Below, piece by piece: positions 1 through 5,074 of a stretch of DNA of 6,019 bases (positions are counted from its first letter, which is position 1; every line of letters starts with the position of its first letter). Source of the DNA: an uncultured Porticoccus sp. (GTDB lineage Bacteria > Pseudomonadota > Gammaproteobacteria > Pseudomonadales > Porticoccaceae); NCBI GenBank assembly GCA_950063125.1, contig CATLZI010000133.1:1-6019 (forward strand), given 5' to 3'. The notes beneath the pieces are model-generated. The model ran no database searches, was not told the origin of the DNA, and was given only the letters and a program-made list of their open reading frames with translations. Both the position numbers and the translations under genes were made by a program.

Positions 1-287
1 GGTGTCAACGTAAAGTCGTGTCGGCCGCAGGTATCCTCCAGGATAGTGAACATGGGTCGGCTACGATTGGAATAGAGGATATCGCCAGTTGTGAGCCACA
101 GGCGTGAGGCGTAGTCCAGAGAACGACCTGAAGACAGATACTCCTCAAGATCCGGATGCCCAAACGCCACCAGATCGCTCACTTGCTGACCTTCGGGGTC
201 AATAATCACCAGCTCATCGCCCACACCGAGCTCGACCGTCTTCGCTGAGCAGGGAGGAATTCTCACCGTCGCTACATCTGCCTTCAA
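1..287 (-). CDS. DUF1989 / urea carboxylase-associated family protein, C-terminus cut by window edge
   Basis: Reading the minus strand from a TTG start gives 95 residues before the window ends. Visible family motifs are GQQVSDLVAF (residues 33-42), TTGDILYSNRSRP (66-78) and EDTCGRHD (84-91), which match the DUF1989 pattern. Full members are about 200-280 residues, so more than half is missing. The family is known from genes linked to urea/guanidine carboxylase and to amino-acid-derived metabolites; the reaction is not settled for most members. The start is chosen because AGGAG-type bases (GAGGAG, 293-298) lie 5 nt upstream, and the TTG overlaps the TGA stop of the preceding YqcI/YcgG gene in the 4-base string TTGA (284-287), a sign of translational coupling. 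The homology begins within about 10 residues of this start. I am sure of the family and less sure of the job. Confidence 0.88.
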   Translation of the reverse strand, partial: MKADVATVRIPPCSAKTVELGVGDELVIIDPEGQQVSDLVAFGHPDLEEYLSSGRSLDYASRLWLTTGDILYSNRSRPMFTILEDTCGRHDFTLT

Positions 288-1000
288 TGTTTCTCCTCGA
301 AATCAAATGGACAACGCCAGTCGACCTCTACTTCGCGGCCACTGTACTGCCTGGCCTCACTCAATTCTCCGAAATCCGCCAGATTGGGATTGATGGACCC
401 TTGCAACTCGATGTCGCGTGAACGCGTAGCCGCCTGCATCTTCTCATAGCGGCCATCCCCTTTGAGACTTTCGAACTGCCGGTGAGAATTGAACACCAGC
501 ACTGGGTGCGTGAAACGCCTGGCGAGTCGCGACGCATACGGGTGGAGCCCGATCAGGAAGAATGGATGTCCCGACATGCTCAGACTGAATCGTGGACTAT
601 CCGTATCACTACTGACATCGTCGGCGGGTAAATTGCCTGCCAAAACATCAAGTTTGTAGATTCGCCACAATTGCGACCACATCAATGACTCGAAACGGTG
701 CTCATCCATATCGAACGGTCCGTGGAATATTGCCGCATAGGAATGCACTATGTTTTTTCCGGAATCACTTGCCTCGATCATGTCAACAAATTGAGCGAGC
801 CCATCGGCAATCGGTTCGTCATTGTTGAACTCCCCCATTGCTCCGAACTCATGCGTCTCGATAGAGCCATGGGCCAACGCTGATTTGGCCCCCACACAAG
901 GGTAGGCATTGTCACCGAGAAACGCTAGAAATCTCTCGCCTATTGGCGTGACGGACTTGTGTTTTTTTTTAGTGGCTTGAGAAGCCTCGTTACGTACCAT
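284..1000 (-). CDS. YqcI/YcgG family protein (GntA-like haem-dependent N-hydroxylase family)
   Basis: The 238-residue product carries the family's hallmarks in order: FLAFLGDNAYPCVGAKSAL (24-42), HPFFLIGLHPYASRLARRF (145-163), LVFNSHRQFESLKGDGRYE (168-186), RSRDIELQGSINPNLADFGE (193-212), SEARQYSGR (214-222) and WRCPF (228-232). Length equals that of full members. Known relatives are haem enzymes that N-hydroxylate guanidino groups, such as GntA of guanitoxin biosynthesis; the substrate here is unknown. No signal peptide or membrane segment is seen, so it is likely cytoplasmic. I prefer the ATG at 998-1000, which has AAAGAGA just upstream; a GTG at 1040-1042 would add 14 residues but has no clear ribosome site. 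The gene ends inside the start of the DUF1989 gene, so both are probably one operon. A run of nine A's lies in codons 10-13. Confidence 0.9.
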   Translation of the reverse strand: MVRNEASQATKKKHKSVTPIGERFLAFLGDNAYPCVGAKSALAHGSIETHEFGAMGEFNNDEPIADGLAQFVDMIEASDSGKNIVHSYAAIFHGPFDMDEHRFESLMWSQLWRIYKLDVLAGNLPADDVSSDTDSPRFSLSMSGHPFFLIGLHPYASRLARRFTHPVLVFNSHRQFESLKGDGRYEKMQAATRSRDIELQGSINPNLADFGELSEARQYSGREVEVDWRCPFDFEEKH

Positions 1001-1064
1001 CAGTTTCTCTTTAATTCGCAAATTTGGAACCGAGAAAGGCACTGATGGCCGGAATGATGACAGT

Positions 1065-1097
1065 ACCTTAGACGGTGCTAAGGTCTAAAAAAACCTT
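1065..1097 (-). promoter_or_regulatory. Overlapping inverted repeats in the leader of the YqcI/YcgG gene
   Basis: ACCTTAG (1065-1071) and CTAAGGT (1078-1084) form a perfect 7-bp dyad with a 6-nt centre. The right half can instead pair with a further ACCTT at 1093-1097 (AAGGT, 8 nt, ACCTT). In the minus-strand leader the two hairpins exclude each other. The dyad lies 65-84 bases upstream of the preferred ATG. It could be an operator for a dimeric repressor or a small RNA switch; nothing in the sequence decides which. There is no T-run directly after the stronger stem, so it is not a plain terminator. Confidence 0.35.
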
Positions 1098-1113
1098 GCG
1101 GAAAAATACTAGC

Positions 1114-1126
1114 GTTCATTGCGAAC
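1114..1126. promoter_or_regulatory. Possible operator dyad GTTC-N5-GAAC
   Basis: GTTC (1114-1117) and GAAC (1123-1126) are spaced by ATTGC in the gap upstream of the YqcI/YcgG gene. The half sites are short and such a dyad arises by chance fairly often. I found no convincing -35/-10 pair next to it. Confidence 0.15.
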
Positions 1127-1262
1127 AAAGTATGTACGCTCCCCAACCTAGCCCATGTCACCCTGAAATCTTTATTAGCGAGCTAGCGGCTGGTAGCGGT
1201 CATCCCAATTATTAATAAAAACATAGCGTTATAGACTTACTTCCGGCCCAACAGACCGGGCT

Positions 1263-1496
1263 TTACCGGTAGTTTTGAGCTGCGTAGCGAAGGAAAATAG
1301 CGAAGGAAAGTTGTGGGCAGGTCAATAGTGGCGAAGGAAACCCGTCCCCACAAAAGAAAGAGAGGAGAGGGGAAGGTAGGTGGTTTGCATCAATGCCACC
1401 ATCATCAGCAACAACCAATAGCCCGAAACTGTAGTCACGAATATATTGATGCAGCTTATTTCTGTCTTTTTCTTTGAAGTGATCCGGGACATACAT
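1263..1496 (-). pseudogene. Truncated paiB-like gene (FMN-binding negative transcriptional regulator family), N-terminal fragment
   Basis: The first 41 residues, beginning MYVPDHFKEKDRNKLHQYI and ending GGIDANHLP, read like the N-terminus of PaiB, a roughly 200-residue FMN-binding-fold protein whose Bacillus member represses protease and sporulation genes. At about position 1373 the similarity stops; the frame runs on through 36 residues of low-complexity Ser/Pro/Phe-rich sequence coded by a purine/pyrimidine-skewed repeat tract. The remaining three quarters of PaiB are not found elsewhere in the window. The ATG at 1494-1496 keeps an AGGAG about 10 nt upstream, so the original 5' end seems intact. 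It is most likely a dead gene, broken by insertion of the repeat tract or a deletion. Annotation software may call it as a 77-residue hypothetical protein. Confidence 0.7.
1285..1353. repeat. Short repeat cluster (three GCGAAGGAAA copies plus TTGTGGG/CCCACAA inverted repeat)
   Basis: TAGCGAAGGAAA occurs at 1285-1296 and 1298-1309, and GCGAAGGAAA again at 1331-1340. TTGTGGG (1311-1317) and CCCACAA (1347-1353) form a perfect 7-bp inverted repeat around the third copy. On the minus strand the edge reads TTGTGGGGACGGGTTTCC, which resembles the GGGGAC-type repeats that accompany REP-associated tyrosine transposases (IS200-like); that likeness is from memory and no transposase is present. The tract continues as an almost pure purine run up to about 1377, exactly where paiB similarity ends. 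Confidence 0.5.
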
Positions 1497-1615
1497 TCAA
1501 TGGAACTCCTGGTGGAGGCCAGATACTGTCAGGAAATCATGCTAAAAATATCAGCCTGGGGGAAGTTTGAAGAAAGTTGTAACCGACTCCACTTTCAGGT
1601 ACCTAATGTTTGCGC

Positions 1616-2152
1616 TCACCATTCCAATGGAATAATGATATCTGTCAACTTCCAGCTCAAACCACGTCTTCGAAGAATGAACTTTCCCTCTTCACCGTCA
1701 TCACCTTTGACCTTTACGACAAATTTATCATGAGATTCGTAGGCCATCGATGAATCCGACAGTGGCTTGTGCTCTGGGTCGTCAGCGTTCTCGCCATTTA
1801 TTTCCGCTCCCGGCTGGGGCTTTTCACCAGCCATTAACTGGGTGATGCCCGCTGGAGTAACGTAGACATCCACCAGCTTGTCGACCATCACCCCCGCAAA
1901 CGCCATCCCCACCGCTGCAAATGGGTTATTCTTCATCTCTTCGTCTTCCGCCATCTTCTTCGCGAACATGACATTCATCTGATCCTTTAGGCTTTTACGA
2001 ACACTGGGAAACTCAATGTACTCAGAAAGTGTCTCTCCGTCGTGGCTCTCCGCAGCGGATTTCATTTGATAAACAGTGACGTAAGGCGCAGCCACTACGT
2101 AAATAGCAAGCATCCCAGCCGCAATTATTAAAACAACCTTTCCCTTGCTCAT
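1616..2152 (-). CDS. DUF2939 family membrane-anchored protein
   Basis: This 178-residue protein starts with a charged MSKGK and one hydrophobic segment (about residues 6-26), suggesting a signal anchor with the rest in the periplasm. Right after it come AAPYVTVYQMKSAAESHDGE and LSEYIEFPSVRKSLKDQM (about 21-60), the hallmark of DUF2939: a small aromatic/Tyr-rich start, then a helix and the phrase 'D..L..YI.FP..R.SLK.Q'. The middle holds an Ala/Gly/Val-rich helix and an acidic linker, and the end (about 140-178) looks like beta strands, LRRRGLSWKLTDIIIPLEW. Function of the family is unknown. The ATG is backed by AGAGG 7 nt upstream. It begins 46 nt after the HEPN-like gene on the same strand, so co-transcription is possible. 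The family call is good; any role would be a guess. Confidence 0.85.
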   Translation of the reverse strand: MSKGKVVLIIAAGMLAIYVVAAPYVTVYQMKSAAESHDGETLSEYIEFPSVRKSLKDQMNVMFAKKMAEDEEMKNNPFAAVGMAFAGVMVDKLVDVYVTPAGITQLMAGEKPQPGAEINGENADDPEHKPLSDSSMAYESHDKFVVKVKGDDGEEGKFILRRRGLSWKLTDIIIPLEW

Positions 2153-2198
2153 ATCTTTCCCTCTTGAATGTTAACGCTAGCCATAACCGGACCTCCAC

Positions 2199-2696
2199 TT
2201 ATTCTTTTTGGGGTTGCCGCATAGCATCTAAGCACAGAGGTTTTATTGTACTGATAAGCTTATTAGCCAGCGCAACCAAAACCTGTAAATCTGGAAGACT
2301 ACTATTGCCTTGATAGCCTTTAACCATATTTTCTATAGAAAAATATTCGAAACCCTTCCTCTTATACCAAAGATTGGCCCTTTCTAATTCTGCCTTTTCA
2401 TCTTCGGAAATTCCGATATCAGAATCAAAACCCAACTCTTTAGATTTCCTGAGAATCTTATCTAAGTCATGGCCAAGTCTTTTCTTAAGGTTGCCAATAG
2501 GTAGGTTTTTGGTTAATAGATACGCTTTTAAAGAAAGCTCTATCGAGCGGCAAACCAGATAATATTTTGATGGAGAAAATGGCTTATGAGTTTCAAACGA
2601 CTCATAAGCGCTCAAAAAATCCTGTGAATATGAAACAAAGCCTACAGGGCCTACCCTTGCATGACCAATTCTTGGTTGTATTGTGATGTTTGTCAT
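2199..2696 (-). CDS. HEPN-like hypothetical protein
   Basis: The 165-residue product is mostly helical with no membrane segment. The phrase YYLVCRSIELSLKAYLL (45-61) followed by LGHDLDKIL (74-82) matches the pattern 'hydrophobic-IELxLKAxL ... GHDL' seen in HEPN-type proteins, small helical proteins that include toxin RNases, phage-abortive proteins and partners of nucleotidyltransferases. A later NLWYKRKGFEYFS (108-120) fits the aromatic block of these families. I do not see an obvious catalytic RX4-6H motif, so nuclease activity cannot be claimed. The gene is clearly richer in A and T than pgsA and the antiporter to its right, a hint of transfer. Only a weak AGGG about 10 nt upstream supports the ATG. 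It precedes the DUF2939 gene by 46 nt. Confidence 0.65.
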   Translation of the reverse strand: MTNITIQPRIGHARVGPVGFVSYSQDFLSAYESFETHKPFSPSKYYLVCRSIELSLKAYLLTKNLPIGNLKKRLGHDLDKILRKSKELGFDSDIGISEDEKAELERANLWYKRKGFEYFSIENMVKGYQGNSSLPDLQVLVALANKLISTIKPLCLDAMRQPQKE

Positions 2697-2826
2697 AACT
2701 AATTTGCCCTAATGAGAGAAGCGCCCCTTGACCGCAGTTGTTATATGGTAATTCGGCAGTAGCGACCATACTCTCCATCTTTGGTTGCACTTTGTACTGC
2801 CTGCCATCCCAATTTTTCGGCCACTC
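2697..2826. other. Spacer upstream of the HEPN-like gene
   Basis: This piece, together with the remnant to its right, makes a stretch of about 370 bases without an intact gene. A minus-strand frame from 2833 to 2741 reads QLRVAEKLGWQAVQSATK and on to a stop; it looks protein-like and could be the out-of-frame continuation of the remnant at 2827-2994, but I recognise no family. No clear promoter is visible. Confidence 0.3.
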
Positions 2827-2994
2827 TCAACTGGCCACATTATCTTCCGTGATGAAAACCTGGATAGCGTCTAAATCAATCTCGGGATAGTCTGGAATAT
2901 TTGGAATGCGGTCGATCTGAGAGATTTCCGAATATAAAAAATCTCGCATAAAAAATAAATCGGATAAACGTACTCGACCCAACTCTTCCAGCGC
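2827..2994 (-). pseudogene. Remnant of a gene resembling the N-terminus of peptidase-M15-like hypothetical proteins
   Basis: An open minus-strand frame of 55 residues bounded by stops reads GRVRLSDLFFMRDFLYSEIS and then QIDRIPNIPDYPE before turning unfamiliar and stopping. The stretch 'RLS..FFMRDFLYSEI....IPNIPD.P' resembles, from memory, the start of a family of hypothetical zinc-peptidase-like (M15-type) proteins of 200 or more residues. An internal ATG at 2947-2949 would give a 40-residue peptide but has no ribosome site. The expected continuation is absent, so I read this as a decayed fragment, with a possible frameshift near 2830. It could also be a short unknown gene. Confidence is moderate that the frame was once coding and low on the family. 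Confidence 0.4.
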
Positions 2995-3065
2995 TTATAC
3001 AAATTTCGGGGATCACAAACTAACCTGCCTGAAATGTAACGCCCCATTGAACGGCTTCACCGCTG

Positions 3066-3569
3066 CTATGCTTTGTTCTGTGCTTGAGAAGAGAGGAACT
3101 GTGAAAATAGTTTTTCAATGACCGCCATGGATGAGTTCAACCGGTGATCTCCGGAAATCAAATGCAATGAACAATCAATATCCTTTGCAAATTTAATTGA
3201 GTTCTCTGGTGCAACTACATCATCAGACCAGCCATGAACAATTTCTACATTAGGTTGCTTACAAAATGTTTGCTTTTTGTACCCTTGCATAAACAGAGCC
3301 GGAGCTAATAAAAATAGTGCTTTTGCATTAACTTGCTCTGCGGCAACTAAAGAAACGTAGCCTCCCATGCTTGACCCCACAAGTATGAAGTCATCTTCTA
3401 CGTCTTTTAATACATCTAATAGACGTTCAACTCTGAGGTCAGGATCAAGGATATCCGAATAATCTACGCTATCGACGCTGTAGCTATGTTGCTCAGCAAT
3501 AATTGCGAGCCTTTTGATTTTACTCCCCCAGGGACCACTTTCTTTTCCATGTGAAAAATATACTTTCAT
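3066..3569 (-). CDS. YqiA/YcfP-like small alpha/beta hydrolase
   Basis: The 167-residue protein is a compact alpha/beta hydrolase. It begins KVYFSHGKESGPWGSKIK (2-19), where the HGKESG loop would help form the oxyanion hole. The nucleophile elbow GSSMGG (65-70) puts the catalytic serine at 67; HGWSDDVV (112-119) supplies the acid, Asp116 or Asp117, and GDHRL (140-144) the histidine, His142. All three catalytic positions are present, so the enzyme is probably active as an esterase or acyl hydrolase, substrate unknown. Length fits the YqiA/YcfP type, which lacks a large cap. No signal peptide is seen, so it is cytoplasmic. The ATG at 3567-3569 has only a weak GGTG close upstream. It lies just downstream of the bulged hairpin after the antiporter gene. 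Confidence 0.85.
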   Translation of the reverse strand: MKVYFSHGKESGPWGSKIKRLAIIAEQHSYSVDSVDYSDILDPDLRVERLLDVLKDVEDDFILVGSSMGGYVSLVAAEQVNAKALFLLAPALFMQGYKKQTFCKQPNVEIVHGWSDDVVAPENSIKFAKDIDCSLHLISGDHRLNSSMAVIEKLFSQFLSSQAQNKA

Positions 3570-3602
3570 ATCACACCGTAATTATTGTTTACACATACCG
3601 CC

Positions 3603-3676
3603 GCCAACACGCGCAGCTTTGCAGTGGAGGCGAAGCCGCAACGAAAAAGCTGTCGCAGTGCTTGGCTTGGTTAGGC
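3603..3676 (-). other. Bulged long hairpin resembling a folded integron attC site
   Basis: On the plus strand, 3603-3620 (GCCAA CAC GCG CAGCTTT) pairs with 3646-3666 (AAAGCTG t CGC a GTG c TTGGC): 18 base pairs, with three single-base bulges all on the same arm, at 3653, 3657 and 3661. The 25-nt loop holds a smaller GGC-GAA-GCC hairpin. Extrahelical bases on one arm are the mark of attC sites. On the minus strand GCCTAAC (3676-3670) fits the R'' consensus RYYYAAC, and GTTGGCG (3608-3602) is a partial match to the R' consensus GTTRRRY. GCCAAC can also pair with GTT(A)GGC at 3670-3676. Against attC: the spacers are lopsided and no integrase is present. It may instead be a 3'-UTR hairpin of the antiporter gene, which ends 18 nt before it. 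Confidence 0.4.
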
Positions 3677-3693
3677 ATTGTCGCTCCCACAGT

Positions 3694-4656
3694 TTATGTA
3701 CTGAATACCGTGAAACTCAGACTTACATATACACCGTAGACCAACAGGAGCAACCCTCCTTCGAGCCTGCTAAGCCGATTGCCCGTATATAAAAAGAACA
3801 ACAGAATTAGCGATGTTCCCAACATGACCCATTGATCAAACTGCAGGATTCGCTCATGGACTGGAAGCGGCTGTAGCAACGCGGAAATACCGAGTATCCC
3901 CAGAAGATTGAAGATATTACTACCGAGAATATTCCCAATAGCAACATCCGCATGTCGGCGGAACGCCGCGATTACCGATATCGATAGCTCGGGCAAAGAC
4001 GTGCCAACCGCCACAAGGGTCAAACCTATCACAGCTTCTGAGACACCAAACGACTCTGCTATTCCCACGGCTCCCTTTAACAGTACTTGTGATCCGGCGA
4101 CCAAAAGGGCCAAACCCAACACCACCGCCATGACTACCCATAGAGTTGTTTTTGGCAGAGACGTTACTTCTTCCCCTTCAGCTATATGTAGCCCTGCAGA
4201 AGGCGCTTCTCCGGAGCGCTCGGTCCAATAGGCCCAGATCAAATAAGCGGCAAGTGCCAAAAGGAATATGGCAGCGTCAGACCTCACCAGAGCATCCCCA
4301 CCGACAAGCACAAGAAACAAAATACTAGCAGCTACAACCGTGACACCATCCCGTCGCAAGACAAGCGGCTTGACAGCAAGAGGTGTTATCAATGCACATA
4401 AGCCCAGAATCAGAAGGATGTTACCGATATTACTGCCCACAACATTACCGATTGCGATGTCAGGCCGTTCACTAAGAGCTGCCTCAATTGAGACCACCAG
4501 CTCTGGCGCAGATGTACCGAAACCGACAATTAACAAGCCGCTGAGAAGAGGTGAAATACCTAGCCGATTTGCTGCCGCCAGAGACCCTCTGATAAGCGCC
4601 TCGCCACCACCCGTTAGAAGCAAAACTCCGATAGCGACGAACAGCAGGTCCAACAT
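3694..4656 (-). CDS. Calcium/sodium antiporter, CaCA family (YrbG-like)
   Basis: A 320-residue inner-membrane protein of about ten hydrophobic segments, built of two inverted halves. Each half has the cation-binding alpha repeat: GFGTSAPE (45-52) with GNVVGSNIGN (70-79), and AVGTSLPE (216-223) with GNILGSNIFN (241-250). Glu52 and Glu223 are the ion-binding acids, both present, so the transporter should be functional, exchanging Ca2+ (or another cation) for Na+ or H+. A hydrophilic acidic linker (about 146-170) separates the halves, as in bacterial relatives of 310-330 residues. The ATG at 4654-4656 has GGAAG about 9-10 nt upstream. It is alone on its strand, more than 400 bp after tRNA-Leu and about 125 bp before the hydrolase gene. 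An 8-bp inverted repeat flanks it (GTTAGGCA 3670-3677, TGCCTAAC 4711-4718). Confidence 0.93.
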   Translation of the reverse strand: MLDLLFVAIGVLLLTGGGEALIRGSLAAANRLGISPLLSGLLIVGFGTSAPELVVSIEAALSERPDIAIGNVVGSNIGNILLILGLCALITPLAVKPLVLRRDGVTVVAASILFLVLVGGDALVRSDAAIFLLALAAYLIWAYWTERSGEAPSAGLHIAEGEEVTSLPKTTLWVVMAVVLGLALLVAGSQVLLKGAVGIAESFGVSEAVIGLTLVAVGTSLPELSISVIAAFRRHADVAIGNILGSNIFNLLGILGISALLQPLPVHERILQFDQWVMLGTSLILLFFLYTGNRLSRLEGGLLLLVYGVYVSLSFTVFST

Positions 4657-4682
4657 AATTTTGAGCTTCCGGTTGAGAACTT

Positions 4683-4688
4683 ATTATA
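4683..4688 (-). promoter_or_regulatory. Possible -10 box of the antiporter gene
   Basis: A perfect TATAAT lies on the minus strand, 27 bases before the antiporter ATG, which would give a leader of about 20 nt. The bases 17 nt further upstream (AGTCCT) do not match a -35 box and no extended -10 TG is seen, so a promoter here would need an activator or be weak. Confidence 0.3.
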
Positions 4689-4728
4689 AAATGGCTGCAT
4701 CCGCCAGGACTGCCTAACATTTGTATAT

Positions 4729-4740
4729 CGCGCATGCGCG
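4729..4740. promoter_or_regulatory. Perfect 12-bp palindrome CGCGCATGCGCG upstream of the antiporter
   Basis: CGCGCATGCGCG equals its own reverse complement and stands in an otherwise AT-rich stretch, about 40 bp upstream of the candidate -10 of the antiporter gene. A second, smaller dyad, CGAAT-N5-ATTCG, lies next to it (around 4748-4763). Either could be a regulator site; no known operator is recognised. Confidence 0.3.
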
Positions 4741-5008
4741 CTTTGCCGAATCTGATATTCGACGCTCTTTTGTAACAACTTGATACAAAGAAAAAATTGA
4801 AACATATCTGATTCCCTTCAGAATAAAGCGAGTTTTTCCTGTTATCCAAAATAATAGGACCTCGTTATTTCCTTCTTACTGCTAGCCCCTTGTTTTTCAA
4901 TCATGTTTAGGCAACCGGCTGGATAACGAGCATGGACCGAGTATAAACCGTGGTCTCGATTTGACAACATTACACGAGGAAAGCCAGCCCATTGGACCGA
5001 TTACAGGG
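4741..5008. other. Gene-free AT-rich stretch between tRNA-Leu and the antiporter
   Basis: No supported reading frame exists on either strand. Apart from the palindromes beside it, I see only a widely spaced 8-bp inverted repeat (CTCGTTAT 4861-4868, ATAACGAG 4923-4930) and two GGACCGA words (4934-4940 and near 4994). These may be chance. Position just downstream of a tRNA gene makes it a place where integrated DNA would be expected to join. Confidence 0.4.
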
Positions 5009-5052
5009 AAAATAAAAGGATAATTTACGCGCCTTCCCAAAGCAGGGAAGGC
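5009..5052 (-). terminator. Likely terminator of the tRNA-Cys/tRNA-Leu transcript
   Basis: GCCTTCCC (5031-5038) and GGGAAGGC (5045-5052) form a perfect 8-bp stem with a 6-nt loop, about 22 nt beyond the CCA end of tRNA-Leu. Downstream on the minus strand comes a T-rich run, CCTTTTATTTT, but about 11-13 nt after the stem rather than directly after it. It fits an intrinsic terminator or a 3' barrier that protects the transcript. Confidence 0.6.
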
Positions 5053-5074
5053 AGGTATAACCATTTGAGTTTAA

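Larger units (their letters stand above)
1043..1262. other. Gene-free gap between the paiB fragment and the YqcI/YcgG gene
   Basis: No reading frame with recognisable protein similarity is seen on either strand. It holds the two dyads listed separately (1065-1097, 1114-1126) and, near 1244-1261, the GC-rich pair GCCC / GGGC spaced by 8 nt (GCCC-AACAGACC-GGGC), a weak hairpin that may mark the 3' end of the upstream transcript. The rest is AT-rich spacer that presumably contains the promoter for the YqcI/YcgG-DUF1989 operon. Confidence 0.5.

Noticed and set aside
1065..1084. A guanidine-II (mini-ykkC) riboswitch, suggested by a hairpin loop beginning ACGG next to guanidine-related genes
   Set aside because: The ACGG lies on the plus strand while the operon is on the minus strand; the loop is 6 nt rather than 4, and only one hairpin exists.
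2153..2198. attC site between the HEPN-like and DUF2939 genes, suggested by GCGTTAACATT
   Set aside because: The gap is only 46 nt and no matching R'' box or stem is present.
2602..2790. A 62-codon minus-strand frame overlapping the start of the HEPN-like gene
   Set aside because: It overlaps the better supported gene by about 95 bases in another frame and has no recognisable motif.
4861..4930. CTCGTTAT ... ATAACGAG inverted repeat as ends of a small element
   Set aside because: Only 8 bp with a 54-nt gap, no target duplication and no similarity extending beyond the words.
4961..4989. A plus-strand promoter from the perfect TTGACA at 4961-4966
   Set aside because: No -10-like hexamer lies 15-19 bp downstream and no plus-strand gene follows.
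4719..5074. An integron integrase gene or attI beside the possible cassettes
   Set aside because: No integrase-like frame exists on either strand between the antiporter and tRNA-Leu.
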